Assembly (NCBI RefSeq): GCF_947489035.1
Contig: NZ_CANLCI010000016.1
Span: 1-64,000, forward strand
DNA length: 64,000 bases
Direction of reading: 5' to 3'
Source: an uncultured Ferrimonas sp.
Lineage (GTDB): Bacteria > Pseudomonadota > Gammaproteobacteria > Enterobacterales > Shewanellaceae
The notes below the pieces were generated by a model, which worked only from the letters and a program-made list of their open reading frames with translations, searched no databases and was not told where the DNA came from. This document shows, in pieces, positions 1 through 8,731 of the stretch. The translations under genes and the position numbers were made by a program. The stretch's first letter is position 1. Each line of letters opens with the position of its first letter.

Positions 1-2
1 GC

Positions 3-140
3 CGCATCACAGCGTTGAGCGGTGTACTGCAAAATGAGGTTGAGCAACAGGATGTTGCGAGTGCATCGCTAAGCCATAGATGGCGCATCGATGCCGTGCC
101 GAATGGCGCAGTGCAAGAGCGAAAGTTGACGCTGCACTAA
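3..140 (+). CDS. C-terminal end of an unidentified protein (partial)
   Basis: An open frame runs in from the left edge and ends at TAA 138-140, giving 45 residues that finish in VQERKLTLH. The segment is polar and has no motif I recognise. Its gene starts outside the window, so family and function cannot be assigned. It is followed by a long non-coding stretch holding the prp operators, so it is probably not cotranscribed with prp. Confidence 0.5.
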   Translation, partial: RITALSGVLQNEVEQQDVASASLSHRWRIDAVPNGAVQERKLTLH

Positions 141-428
141 GGCAATGGGATCCCAAAGGGAGAGTCCCCCCTCTTTGCTACGAGTTAGGGTGCCGTCGCC
201 ACTGCGGCATAACCACTTGAAAGCAGTGCCATCGAAGCTCGCCGCAGGCGACAGTAGCTACCGCGCCGCCAAGCCAGCGAAACGGCAACAAACCAGCACA
301 TCGAACGCCCCAGCTAACCCCCTAACAGTGCCGCCGACATCACGTCGGCTGTGGCCACCTTGCAGCGCAGAGCGTTGCAAGCGCCCCCCGATGCGTTGCC
401 CCCTAGCGCCTCTCGCCCTAGCATCATA

Positions 429-440
429 ATTGTCGACAAT
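429..440. promoter_or_regulatory. Putative PrpR (GntR) operator 1
   Basis: Perfect 12-base palindrome ATTGTCGACAAT. The same core recurs at 459-470 and 582-593 upstream of the GntR gene and propionate operon. It agrees with the motif I recall for GntR-type PrpR in Shewanella relatives. Binding itself is inferred. Confidence 0.75.
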
Positions 441-458
441 GCACGCTTTTCCCTCAAA

Positions 459-470
459 GTTGTCAACAAT
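459..470. promoter_or_regulatory. Putative PrpR (GntR) operator 2
   Basis: GTTGTCAACAAT is a near-palindromic copy of the ATTGTCGACAAT motif, 30 bases (about three helical turns) after operator 1. That spacing would place two dimers on the same DNA face. Confidence 0.7.
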
Positions 471-581
471 AGTCGATAACCACCCATTAACTTTTGCTGG
501 CAGATTAACCGACACAACCCCCATTGGGGCTAACTATTGGCCACATTGTGATGCGATTGCGACTTTAGTCTACAGGTGATT

Positions 582-593
582 ATTGTTGACAAT
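582..593. promoter_or_regulatory. Putative PrpR (GntR) operator 3
   Basis: ATTGTTGACAAT is the third copy of the motif, about 50 bases before the regulator start. It overlaps a possible -10 element, so it is the best candidate for direct autorepression of the prp transcript. Confidence 0.7.
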
Positions 594-643
594 AACTGTG
601 ATCTGGCGCAAGTTTTAGCCATCACTTGGTTACGGATGCAGCA

Positions 644-1324
644 ATGGAAGCGCGTCATACCCTCGCCGATCAGACCTTTGAACAGCTGCAGCAAGCGATC
701 ATTCAGGGTCAATTAGCGCCAGGCAGCAAGATCAACGAGCAAGAGATCGCCGCCCGTTACGGCATCAGCCGTGGCCCCCTGCGCGAAGCGTTACAACGCT
801 TAGAGCAGCGCCGCTTGATTGAACGCATTCCCCACGTTGGCGCCCGAGTTATCACCCTAACGCCGCAACAGCTAACCGATCTGTACCAAGTCCGCGCCGA
901 ACTGGAAGCGATGGCGTGCCGCCTTGCCGCCAGCCGCATCACCAGCAGCGAACTGAATCAGCTAGAAACCCTGCTGGATCGACAAGAGCAAGTGTTCCGC
1001 TCAGAAGAGCTCACCAGCTTGCAAGACGACATCGACTTCCACGTTGGCGTGATCCGCGCCAGCGGCAACCAAACCCTGATCACCACCTTAACCGGCGATC
1101 TGTACCACCAACTGCAAATATACCGCCACCAGTGCATCAGCAGCCGTCGGCCGCTGCGCGCCCTGGCGCAACATCGACAGATTTTGGCCGCCCTCGCCAG
1201 CCGCGATGGAGAACTGGCCGCCCTGCTGATGCGACGTCATATCGAAGCCGGCGCCGCCAATACCGCCAAGGTATTGAGCGCCCGCTTGGCGGAGTTTAAA
1301 ACCACTAAGGAGCTACCCGCATGA
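644..1324 (+). CDS. prpR: GntR-family regulator of the methylcitrate operon (PrpR)
   Basis: A 226-residue FadR/VanR-type GntR regulator. The N-terminal winged helix-turn-helix (about residues 25-75) includes [20 protein letters not shown]. It is followed by an all-alpha FCD ligand domain with the usual conserved His and Asp/Arg residues. The ATG at 644 is chosen; an in-frame TTG at 626 would add six residues, and neither start has a strong Shine-Dalgarno site. The stop overlaps the prpB start (ATGA), so it is the first gene of the prp operon. It probably binds the three upstream palindromes and responds to a methylcitrate-cycle intermediate. This regulator type replaces the sigma-54-dependent PrpR of enterics. 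Confidence 0.88.
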   Translation: MEARHTLADQTFEQLQQAIIQGQLAPGSKINEQEIAARYGISRGPLREALQRLEQRRLIERIPHVGARVITLTPQQLTDLYQVRAELEAMACRLAASRITSSELNQLETLLDRQEQVFRSEELTSLQDDIDFHVGVIRASGNQTLITTLTGDLYHQLQIYRHQCISSRRPLRALAQHRQILAALASRDGELAALLMRRHIEAGAANTAKVLSARLAEFKTTKELPA

Positions 1325-2202
1325 CCCACCCAACCCCAGGCCAGCGTTTTCGCGACGCCGTCGCCAACGCCAAGCCACTGCAAATTGTCGGCACCATTAA
1401 CGCCTATTTTGCCCTGATGGCAGAGCGCACTGGCCACCAAGCGCTGTACCTCTCTGGCGCTGGTGTCGCCAACGCCTCTTACGGCTTGCCTGATCTGGGC
1501 ATGACCAGCATGAACGACGTCATCATCGACGCCAGCCGCATCACCTCAGCCACGGATCTGCCGCTGCTGGTTGATATCGATACCGGCTGGGGCGGCGCGT
1601 TCAACATCGCTCGCACCATCAAAGAGTTTGAAAAAGCCGGTGTGGCGGCAGTGCACATGGAAGATCAGGTCGCGCAGAAGCGTTGTGGCCACCGTCCCAA
1701 TAAAGCCGTGGTCAGCATTGAAGAGATGTGCGACCGCATTAAAGCCGCCGTGGATGCCCGTACCGATCCCAGCTTTGTGATCATGGCCCGTACCGACGCC
1801 GTGGCGGTTGAAGGGTTAGAGGCGGGCATCAAACGCGCCCAAGCCTACTTAGAAGCCGGTGCCGACATGATCTTCGCCGAAGCCCTGACCGAGCTGGATC
1901 ACTACCGCCAATTTAAGGCCGCCGTTAACGCGCCCATCTTGGCCAACATGACCGAGTTCGGCAAAACCGAACTGTTCCACAAAGATGAGCTGTTCGAGGC
2001 CGGTGCCGACATGGTGCTGTACCCATTAGGTGCCTTCCGTGCCGCCAACGCCGCCGCCTTAAAAGTGTTTGAAGCGATGAAGAACGACGGCCACCAGCGC
2101 AGCCAAGTTGAGGTGATGCAGACCCGTGCCGAGCTGTACGACTTCCTGAACTATCACGCCTATGAAGACAAGCTGGATACCCTGTTCAAGCAGGACCAAT
2201 AG
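1321..2202 (+). CDS. prpB: 2-methylisocitrate lyase
   Basis: PrpB cleaves 2-methylisocitrate to pyruvate and succinate, the last step of the methylcitrate cycle that detoxifies propionyl-CoA. The protein is 293 residues, normal for the family. The isocitrate-lyase/PEP-mutase signature is present: the catalytic KRCGH at residues 120-124 (Cys122), the metal-binding DIDTGWGG around 85-92, and VHMEDQ at 111-116. The ATG overlaps the regulator stop by four bases, which suggests translational coupling. prpC follows after 90 bases. Confidence 0.95.
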   Translation: MTHPTPGQRFRDAVANAKPLQIVGTINAYFALMAERTGHQALYLSGAGVANASYGLPDLGMTSMNDVIIDASRITSATDLPLLVDIDTGWGGAFNIARTIKEFEKAGVAAVHMEDQVAQKRCGHRPNKAVVSIEEMCDRIKAAVDARTDPSFVIMARTDAVAVEGLEAGIKRAQAYLEAGADMIFAEALTELDHYRQFKAAVNAPILANMTEFGKTELFHKDELFEAGADMVLYPLGAFRAANAAALKVFEAMKNDGHQRSQVEVMQTRAELYDFLNYHAYEDKLDTLFKQDQ

Positions 2203-2292
2203 CCCGCTGTAACAGGCCACGACGGCCGAGCCTCGGCTCGCCCCAGTGGCCAATACAGCCACAGCAACGATTCCAAGGATAAGGAGAACAAC

Positions 2293-3414
2293 ATGACTAA
2301 CCCTATTGGTGGCGCCGGTTTACGCGGCCAAAGCGCCGGAGCAACCGCCCTGTGTACCGTTGGCCAATCGGGCACCGGCCTAACCTACCGCGGCTACGAC
2401 ATCGCCGAACTGGCCGACAAAGTCACCTTTGAAGAGGTGGCTTATCTGCTGCTGAAAGGCGACCTGCCCAACCCAGCGCAGCTGCACGAATACCGCGCCA
2501 AACTGAAAGGCTTGCGCGGCCTGCCACAAGCATTGAAAACCGTACTGGAACAGATCCCAGCCGACGCCCACCCAATGGACGTAATGCGCACCGGTTGTTC
2601 GATGTTGGGCAACCTAGAGCCAGAGCTGGAATTTGCTGAGCAAAGCGAACGCACCGACCGCCTGTTGGCCGCCTTCCCGTCGATCATCTGTTACTGGTAC
2701 CGCTTCAGCCACGACGGCGTGCGCATCCACACCGAAACCGACGATGAGCAGATCGGCGCCCACTTCCTGCATCTGCTGCACGATAAAGTGCCCTCAGAGC
2801 TGCACGCCAAGGTGATGGACGTATCGCTGATCCTGTACGCCGAGCACGAATTTAACGCCTCCACCTTTACCGCCCGCGTTTGTGCTTCCACCTTGAGTGA
2901 TCTGCACAGCTGCGTCACCGGCGCCATTGGCTCACTGCGAGGGCCACTGCACGGCGGCGCCAACGAAGCGGCGATGGAGCTGATTGAAGATCTGCGCGAC
3001 GAAGCCCACGCGGTTGGTGTACTGACCGAAAAACTGGCCAACAAAGATAAGATCATGGGCTTTGGCCACGCCATCTACCGTGAGTCCGATCCCCGTAACG
3101 GCATCATCAAAGGCTGGTCAGAAAAACTGGCGCAAGAGCACGGCGACAATCGCTTGTATCGGGTCTCGGTAGCCTGTGAAAGCTTCATGTGGGAACAGAA
3201 AAAGCTGTTCTGTAACGCCGATTTCTTCCATGCTTCGGCGTACCACTACATGGCCATTCCCACCAAGCTGTTTACCCCAATCTTCGTTTGCAGCCGCTTA
3301 ACCGGTTGGGCCGCGCACGTGTTTGAACAGCGCGCCAACAACCGCATTATCCGCCCAAGTGCGGATTACACCGGCCCTGAGCCACGGCCAGTACCGGCGC
3401 TGTCCGAGCGCTAA
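2293..3414 (+). CDS. prpC: 2-methylcitrate synthase
   Basis: PrpC condenses propionyl-CoA with oxaloacetate to give 2-methylcitrate. It is a 373-residue type II citrate-synthase-fold enzyme. The three catalytic blocks are visible: LHGGANEAA, GFGHAIYR and the aspartate-containing NADFFHASAYH. The prp context and the short length favour methylcitrate synthase over the TCA citrate synthase GltA, which is about 430 residues. A good Shine-Dalgarno site (AAGGAG at 2280-2285) precedes the ATG. A stem-loop lies between this gene and acnD. Confidence 0.95.
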   Translation: MTNPIGGAGLRGQSAGATALCTVGQSGTGLTYRGYDIAELADKVTFEEVAYLLLKGDLPNPAQLHEYRAKLKGLRGLPQALKTVLEQIPADAHPMDVMRTGCSMLGNLEPELEFAEQSERTDRLLAAFPSIICYWYRFSHDGVRIHTETDDEQIGAHFLHLLHDKVPSELHAKVMDVSLILYAEHEFNASTFTARVCASTLSDLHSCVTGAIGSLRGPLHGGANEAAMELIEDLRDEAHAVGVLTEKLANKDKIMGFGHAIYRESDPRNGIIKGWSEKLAQEHGDNRLYRVSVACESFMWEQKKLFCNADFFHASAYHYMAIPTKLFTPIFVCSRLTGWAAHVFEQRANNRIIRPSADYTGPEPRPVPALSER

Positions 3415-3435
3415 GCGCCAGCAGCATTGCCCTTT

Positions 3436-3463
3436 ACGCCCAAGCGGTTTCCCCCTTGGGCGT
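3436..3463 (+). other. Stem-loop between prpC and acnD
   Basis: Perfect 9-base inverted repeat ACGCCCAAG / CTTGGGCGT with a 10-base loop, in the 70-base gap between prpC and acnD. No U-tract follows, so it is not an obvious terminator. It could be an mRNA-stabilising or processing stem that sets relative expression within the operon (inference). Confidence 0.55.
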
Positions 3464-3484
3464 TCACCGATTTAGGGGTTTCCC

Positions 3485-6091
3485 ATGAATACCGAATACC
3501 GCAAAACCCTCGACGGCACCGCACTGGATTACTTTGACACCCGTGCCGCCATCGAAGCGATCCAGCCCGGCAGTTACGCCGGTTTGCCCTACACCTCCAA
3601 AATTTTGGCCGAGCAGCTGGTGCGCCGCTGTGAACCCAGCGCCCTCAGCGCCAGCCTGCGCCAACTGATTGAACGCAAGCAAGATCTCGACTTCCCTTGG
3701 TACCCAGCCCGGGTGGTGTGTCACGACATTCTTGGCCAAACCGCGCTGGTGGATTTAGCCGGTTTGCGCGACGCCATTGCCGATCAAGGCGGCGATCCCA
3801 GCCGCGTGAATCCGGTGGTGCCGACCCAGCTGATCGTCGATCACTCCTTGGCGGTGGAACACGCCGGTTTCGATGCCGATGCCTTTGAGAAAAACCGCGC
3901 GGTGGAAGAGCGTCGCAACGAGGATCGCTTCCACTTTATCGACTGGTGTAAAACCGCCTTTGATAACGTTGATGTGATCCCCGCAGGCAACGGCATCATG
4001 CACCAGATCAACCTAGAGAAGATGTCGCCGGTGATCCAAGCACGCGACGGCGTGGCCTACCCAGATACCTGCGTTGGCACCGATTCCCACACCCCTCACG
4101 TGGATGCCCTGGGGGTGATCGCCTTGGGCGTGGGTGGCCTAGAAGCGGAAACCGTGATGCTGGGGCGGCCATCGATGATGCGCCTGCCCGACATCGTTGG
4201 GGTCGAGCTTACCGGCCTACGCCAGCCGGGCATCACCGCCACCGACATCGTATTGGCGCTGACTGAATTTTTGCGCGCTGAAAAAGTGGTCTCCACCTAT
4301 CTGGAGTTCTTTGGTGCTGGCGCACGCAGCCTCACCATTGGCGATCGTGCCACCATCGCCAACATGACCCCAGAGTACGGCGCGTCGGCGGGCTTGTTTT
4401 ACATCGACGAGCAAACCATCGATTACCTTAAGCTGACCGGCCGCGAGCCCGAGCAAGTGGCGCTGGTTGAGCACTACGCCAAAACCACCGGTTTGTGGGC
4501 TGATGAGATGAGCCAAGCCAAGTACGAACGCGTGCTGCGCTTTGATCTGTCCAGCGTCGGCCGCAACATGGCGGGGCCGTCCAACCCCCACCGCCGCCTG
4601 CCCACCAGCGATCTGGCCGAGCGCGGCATCGCCCACGATCTGGCTGCCACTAAGGCACAAGAAGCCGATGGCCAGATCCCCGATGGCGCGGTGATCATCG
4701 CCGCCATCACCAGCTGTACCAATACCTCTAACCCGCGCAACGTGGTGGCCGCGGCGTTAGTGGCCAAAAAAGCCAACGCACTGGGGCTGGTGCGCAAACC
4801 CTGGGTCAAAACCTCGTTTGCGCCGGGCTCAAAGGTCGCCGAGCTGTACTTGCAAGAGTCGGGACTGCTGACGGAGTTGGAGCAACTGGGTTTTGGCATC
4901 GTTGGCTTTGCCTGTACCACCTGTAACGGCATGTCCGGCGCGCTGGATCCGCTGATCCAGCAAGAGATCATCGACCGCGATCTGTACGCCACCGCAGTGT
5001 TGTCCGGCAACCGTAACTTCGATGGCCGCATCCACCCCTACGCCAAGCAGGCGTTTTTGGCCTCGCCACCATTAGTGGTGGCCTACGCCATCGCCGGCAC
5101 CATGCGCTTTGATATCGAACAGGACGCACTGGGCGTGGATGCCAACGGCAACGCCATCACCTTGAAAGACATCTGGCCCAGCGACGAAGAGATCGACGCC
5201 ATCGTGGCCAGCGCGGTGAAGCCAGAGCAGTTCCGCCAGATCTATGAACCGATGTTTGATCTGAAAGTCGATTACGGCGAACAGATTGATCCGCTGTACG
5301 ACTGGCGTGAAATGTCCACCTACATCCGCCGTCCACCTTACTGGGAAGGCGCATTGGCCGGTGAACGCAGCCTCAAAGGGATGCGACCATTGGCGCTGTT
5401 AGGCGACAACATCACCACCGATCACCTCTCCCCTTCCAATGCCATTTTGGCCAGCAGCGCCGCCGGTGAATACCTGGCCAAGATGGGGCTGCCGGAGGAG
5501 GACTTTAACTCCTACGCCACCCACCGTGGCGATCACCTGACCGCCCAGCGCGCCACCTTCGCTAACCCGAAACTGTTGAACGAAATGGTTAAGGACAACG
5601 GCCAAGTGGTGCAGGGTTCGTTGGCCCGAGTCGAACCAGAAGGGCAAGTGGTGCGAATGTGGGAAGCGATTGAAACCTACATGGCGCGCAAGCAACCGCT
5701 GATCATCGTGGCCGGTGCCGATTACGGCCAAGGCTCCTCCCGCGATTGGGCCGCTAAGGGCGTGCGCCTCGCTGGGGTTGAAGTGATTGTGGCCGAAGGC
5801 TTCGAGCGCATTCACCGCACCAACTTGGTCGGCATGGGCGTGTTGCCGTTGCAGTTTAAGCCCGGCACCACCCGCACCACGTTGGGGCTGGATGGCAGCG
5901 AATGCTACGACGTGATTGGCGACCGCACCCCCGGTGCCACGCTGACCTTGCTGATCCACCGCGCCAATGGCGACACCGTTGATGTGCCAGTGATCTGCCG
6001 CTTAGACACCGCCGAAGAGATCGGCGTTTACGATGCCGGTGGGGTACTGCAACGCTTCGCCAAAGATTTCTTGGCTGCCAGCGCCGAGTGA
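3485..6091 (+). CDS. acnD: Fe/S-dependent 2-methylisocitrate dehydratase AcnD
   Basis: An 868-residue aconitase-superfamily enzyme that dehydrates 2-methylcitrate to 2-methyl-aconitate. The three cysteines expected to ligate the [4Fe-4S] cluster are present: Cys411 in SCTNTSNP, and Cys477 and Cys480 in ACTTCNG. The swivel domain at the C-terminus carries YGQGSSRDWAAKG. Location between prpC and prpF distinguishes it from AcnA. In this route AcnD works with PrpF and replaces PrpD, which is absent from the window. The length matches the family. Confidence 0.95.
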   Translation: MNTEYRKTLDGTALDYFDTRAAIEAIQPGSYAGLPYTSKILAEQLVRRCEPSALSASLRQLIERKQDLDFPWYPARVVCHDILGQTALVDLAGLRDAIADQGGDPSRVNPVVPTQLIVDHSLAVEHAGFDADAFEKNRAVEERRNEDRFHFIDWCKTAFDNVDVIPAGNGIMHQINLEKMSPVIQARDGVAYPDTCVGTDSHTPHVDALGVIALGVGGLEAETVMLGRPSMMRLPDIVGVELTGLRQPGITATDIVLALTEFLRAEKVVSTYLEFFGAGARSLTIGDRATIANMTPEYGASAGLFYIDEQTIDYLKLTGREPEQVALVEHYAKTTGLWADEMSQAKYERVLRFDLSSVGRNMAGPSNPHRRLPTSDLAERGIAHDLAATKAQEADGQIPDGAVIIAAITSCTNTSNPRNVVAAALVAKKANALGLVRKPWVKTSFAPGSKVAELYLQESGLLTELEQLGFGIVGFACTTCNGMSGALDPLIQQEIIDRDLYATAVLSGNRNFDGRIHPYAKQAFLASPPLVVAYAIAGTMRFDIEQDALGVDANGNAITLKDIWPSDEEIDAIVASAVKPEQFRQIYEPMFDLKVDYGEQIDPLYDWREMSTYIRRPPYWEGALAGERSLKGMRPLALLGDNITTDHLSPSNAILASSAAGEYLAKMGLPEEDFNSYATHRGDHLTAQRATFANPKLLNEMVKDNGQVVQGSLARVEPEGQVVRMWEAIETYMARKQPLIIVAGADYGQGSSRDWAAKGVRLAGVEVIVAEGFERIHRTNLVGMGVLPLQFKPGTTRTTLGLDGSECYDVIGDRTPGATLTLLIHRANGDTVDVPVICRLDTAEEIGVYDAGGVLQRFAKDFLAASAE

Positions 6092-6170
6092 TCACCGCTG
6101 GGCTGGCGCGCACCAGCCCAATGTTATTTTTGCTGCGGCCACCCGCCGCAGCACCTTAAGGGAGCACAAC

Positions 6171-7325
6171 ATGGCTCAACTTAAAATCGCCGCCACCTAC
6201 ATGCGCGGCGGCACCTCCAAAGGGGTGTTTTTCAATTTAGCGGATCTGCCGGCCGCGGCGCAGCAACCCGGCCGTGCGCGTGATGCGCTCTTGCTGCGCG
6301 TGATTGGCAGCCCCGATCCCTACGGCAAACACACCGACGGCATGGGCGGGGCAACCTCCAGCACCAGCAAAACGGTGATCATCAGCCCCAGCGACAGCGC
6401 CGATCACGACGTTAACTACCTGTTTGGCCAAGTGGCCATCGATAAGCCCTTTATTGATTGGAGCGGCAACTGCGGCAACCTTACCGCCGCGGTTGGCGCC
6501 TTCGCCATCAGCCAAGGCATGGTGGCGGATGTGCCAGAAAACGGCATCAAAACCGTGCGTATTTGGCAGCAGAACATTGGCAAAACCATCACCGCGGAAG
6601 TGCCCATCTGTCACGGCGAGGTGCAAGAGCTGGGCGACTTCGAACTGGACGGGGTGACCTTTCCCGCCGCCGAAGTGCAGGTGGCCTTTGCTGATCCCAG
6701 CGATGGGGTGTTGTTCCCAAGCGGAAACCTAGTGGACGATCTGGACGTGCCCGGCATCGGCCGCTTCAACGCCACCTTCATCAACGCCGGCATTCCCACC
6801 ATCTTCTTAAACGCCGCCGAGCTAGGCTACCACGGCACCGAGCTGCAAGACGCGATCAATGGCGATGCCGAAGCGCTGGCCAAGTTTGAAACCATCCGTG
6901 CCCACGGGGCGCTGCAAATGGGGCTGATCAGCCACTTGGATGAGGCCGTTGCGCGACAACATACCCCCAAAATTGCCTTTGTCGCTCCGGCGCAGGATTA
7001 CACCAGCTCCAGCGGCAAGGCGGTCAGCCACGCTGAGATCGATCTGAACGTGCGGGCGTTGTCGATGGGCAAACTGCACCACGCGATGATGGGCACCGCC
7101 GCTGTGGCCATCGGCACCGCGGCGGCCATTCCCGGCACCTTGGTTAACTTAGCGGCGGGCGGGGGCGAACGCCAAGCGGTACGCTTTGGTCACCCATCCG
7201 GCACCTTAAAGGTGGGCGCCGTGGCAGCACAGTGCGACGGCCAATGGCAAGTGCGCCAAGCCATCATGAGTCGCAGCGCGCGGGTCTTGATGGAAGGCTG
7301 GGTGCGGGTACCGCCATTCGCATAA
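6171..7325 (+). CDS. prpF: 2-methylaconitate cis-trans isomerase PrpF
   Basis: PrpF isomerises the trans-2-methylaconitate made by AcnD to the cis form used to make 2-methylisocitrate. The 384-residue protein begins MAQLKIAATYMRGGTSKG, with the conserved early lysine (Lys17). It has the diaminopimelate-epimerase-like fold, with SGNCGNLT near residue 100. The start at 6171 is preferred over the longer upstream frame (from 6033) because AAGGGA precedes it and the upstream part overlaps acnD. It is the last gene of the prp operon. Confidence 0.95.
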   Translation: MAQLKIAATYMRGGTSKGVFFNLADLPAAAQQPGRARDALLLRVIGSPDPYGKHTDGMGGATSSTSKTVIISPSDSADHDVNYLFGQVAIDKPFIDWSGNCGNLTAAVGAFAISQGMVADVPENGIKTVRIWQQNIGKTITAEVPICHGEVQELGDFELDGVTFPAAEVQVAFADPSDGVLFPSGNLVDDLDVPGIGRFNATFINAGIPTIFLNAAELGYHGTELQDAINGDAEALAKFETIRAHGALQMGLISHLDEAVARQHTPKIAFVAPAQDYTSSSGKAVSHAEIDLNVRALSMGKLHHAMMGTAAVAIGTAAAIPGTLVNLAAGGGERQAVRFGHPSGTLKVGAVAAQCDGQWQVRQAIMSRSARVLMEGWVRVPPFA

Positions 7326-7339
7326 CGCTTGCGTGATCG

Positions 7340-7384
7340 GCAGCGACGCGGCCTCTGTAGCAGGTTGCGTCGCTGCACAACCTG
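7340..7384 (+). other. Overlapping stem-loops after prpF
   Basis: GCAGCGACGC (7340-7349) pairs with GCGTCGCTGC (7367-7376). CAGGTTG (7361-7367) can instead pair with CAACCTG (7378-7384). The two hairpins share bases and exclude each other. Neither has a U-tract. They may end or stabilise the prp transcript; the function is unproven. Confidence 0.4.
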
Positions 7385-7406
7385 ACTCATGCCCACGCAG
7401 TTTCGG

Positions 7407-7434
7407 TTGACCAAAGCTGAACAGCAAATAGAAT
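7407..7434 (+). promoter_or_regulatory. Putative sigma-70 promoter of the pilin gene
   Basis: TTGACC (7407-7412), a 16-base spacer and TAGAAT (7429-7434) lie 35 bases before the pilin start. The hexamers match consensus at 5/6 and 5/6, so the pilin is probably transcribed independently of prp. Confidence 0.55.
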
Positions 7435-7468
7435 CCGTAGATTACAGAATTAGCGGGTTCGGTGATTT

Positions 7469-7975
7469 ATGCGGCAACAGCCACAAGCTGGTTTTACCTT
7501 AATTGAGCTGGTCATTGTGATCGTGCTTTTGGGGATCTTGGCCGCCGTGGCCGTGCCGAAGTTTATCGATCTCAGCGCCGACGCCAAAGGCGCCGTACTG
7601 ACGCAGTTCCAAGCCAGCGTAAAAGGCGCCAACAAGCAGATGTTGGTGCTCTCTAAGATGAACAGTTATCGCGCCCAAGCGGTCTCTGGCCGCGATGACC
7701 TGACCGACGTTGACGTGGATGGCGACGGCACCTTTGAAACCCGCCTCAAGTGCAGCAACTTGGATAATACCGATGTTGCCAAACGGTTGGATTACAGCGA
7801 CGAACAGCTCAACTTCTATTACGAAGGAGCGGCCAACACCTACTTTGGCTATGAAACCGGCGCGGCCATTAAAGCCAGTAACTGCTACTTCTTGTATCGC
7901 CAAGCCAACGGCACCACCACCAGCTGCCCGGCCGGGGCGCAAGCCAGCTACCAATTGGTTACCAGCGGCTGTTAA
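7469..7975 (+). CDS. Type IV pilin-like protein (MshA-like)
   Basis: A 168-residue class III signal-peptide protein. An 8-residue leader ends in Gly, followed by FTLIELVIVIVLLG, with Glu5 of the mature protein conserved for pilus assembly. Cleavage and N-methylation by PilD would occur after Gly8. The hydrophobic alpha-helix continues to about residue 35. The C-terminal half holds Cys residues near 90, 146, 157 and 168, which could form the pilin disulfide loops. The KFIDLSADAKGAV stretch resembles MshA-type pilins. No assembly genes are adjacent, so it would depend on a pilus machine elsewhere. Confidence 0.8.
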   Translation: MRQQPQAGFTLIELVIVIVLLGILAAVAVPKFIDLSADAKGAVLTQFQASVKGANKQMLVLSKMNSYRAQAVSGRDDLTDVDVDGDGTFETRLKCSNLDNTDVAKRLDYSDEQLNFYYEGAANTYFGYETGAAIKASNCYFLYRQANGTTTSCPAGAQASYQLVTSGC

Positions 7976-7984
7976 GCCGCTCCG

Positions 7985-8596
7985 TTAGCCGCGCTGATAA
8001 CGCCCCAAGAACATCGCCACCGATTCGGCCACAACGAATTCGCTGTCATTGGCTTCGTCGCAGCTGGGCAGATGAATTAACGTCGGCCAGAAATACAGCC
8101 CTTTGATCAAACTGTGCAGCTGCGTTACCGCCAGCTCGACGCTGGTGCACTGCAATTGGCCGCTGTCCATCGCCGCAATCAGCCAGTGATGCAACGCCGT
8201 ATCGCCTTTCCCCAACTGCACCATCGCTTGCTGCAGTTGCTCTGGGTGGAACATAAAATGCGCCATCGCCACCCGCACCAGATCCATGTATTCCGGCCGT
8301 TGAAACAGCGCAACTTCCGCCAACAACAACCGTTGCAGCTGCGGTGCCAACGGGGCATCCGCCACAAAGGGCTGGTTGATCTCCAGCAACGACTGCTGCC
8401 ACATTTCGGTAAGTAACTGCGCCACCAACAACTCTTTGCTGGCAAAGTGGTTATACACGGTGCGCTTAGACACCTGCGCCTCGGCGGCCAGCTGATCCAT
8501 GCTGGTGGCGTGGATCCCCGATGCGATGAACAGCGTCTTCGCGGCGGCGATGATCGCCTGTCGTTTCTGTTCACTGCGCGAAAGTTTGTTTTGCAT
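7985..8596 (-). CDS. TetR/AcrR-family transcriptional regulator
   Basis: A 203-residue regulator. The N-terminal helix-turn-helix (about residues 28-50) includes MDQLAAEAQVSKRTVYNHF. A divergent alpha-helical ligand domain follows. I start it at 8596 (MQNKLSRSEQ); the open frame continues upstream through the operator region with no plausible start. It is divergent from the metallo-hydrolase gene at 8732. The gap contains a 19-base inverted repeat and a 21-base near-palindrome that should be its operator. It probably represses itself and the neighbouring hydrolase. The ligand is unknown. Confidence 0.88.
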   Translation of the reverse strand: MQNKLSRSEQKRQAIIAAAKTLFIASGIHATSMDQLAAEAQVSKRTVYNHFASKELLVAQLLTEMWQQSLLEINQPFVADAPLAPQLQRLLLAEVALFQRPEYMDLVRVAMAHFMFHPEQLQQAMVQLGKGDTALHHWLIAAMDSGQLQCTSVELAVTQLHSLIKGLYFWPTLIHLPSCDEANDSEFVVAESVAMFLGRYQRG

Positions 8597-8656
8597 CAAA
8601 ACCACCAATAGATCAAAGCTTGGCCAGTGTAATCCAGCCGATATTGCCCGCCATTT

Positions 8657-8706
8657 TACACCGTGCAGTTTACTTTTGGAAACCACCAAGTAAACTGCAC
8701 GGTGTA
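8657..8706. repeat. 19-base perfect inverted repeat between TetR gene and hydrolase
   Basis: Bases 8657-8675 are the exact reverse complement of 8688-8706, separated by 12 bases. The core is CACCGTGCAGTTTACTT / AAGTAAACTGCACGGTG. This places two inverted copies of the putative TetR half-operator between the divergent genes. Confidence 0.8.
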
Positions 8707-8711
8707 GTTTA
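8691..8711. promoter_or_regulatory. Putative TetR operator palindrome
   Basis: A 21-base near-perfect palindrome. The left arm TAAACTGCAC and right arm GTGTAGTTTA match at 9 of 10 positions around a central G. It ends 20 bases before the hydrolase start. The form and place are typical of a TetR-family operator controlling both divergent genes. Confidence 0.7.
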
Positions 8712-8731
8712 TATGTGCGGGGTTCATCCTT

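Larger units (their letters stand above)
141..643. other. Intergenic region upstream of the prp operon
   Basis: About 500 bases without a convincing gene. Short open frames on both strands lack ribosome-binding sites and look like chance frames. The right part holds three copies of a palindromic operator (429-440, 459-470, 582-593), listed separately. A possible promoter is TTGCGA (557-562), an 18-base spacer and TATTGT (581-586). In that reading the -10 overlaps the third operator, which would suit repression. Confidence 0.5.

Noticed and set aside
258..524. Minus-strand open frame (88 codons) in the prp upstream region
   Set aside because: No ribosome site, low-complexity Arg/Gly-rich translation, and it runs across the operator palindromes.
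6033..6170. Upstream extension of prpF
   Set aside because: It overlaps the acnD end, and the ATG at 6171 has a good ribosome site and the family N-terminus.
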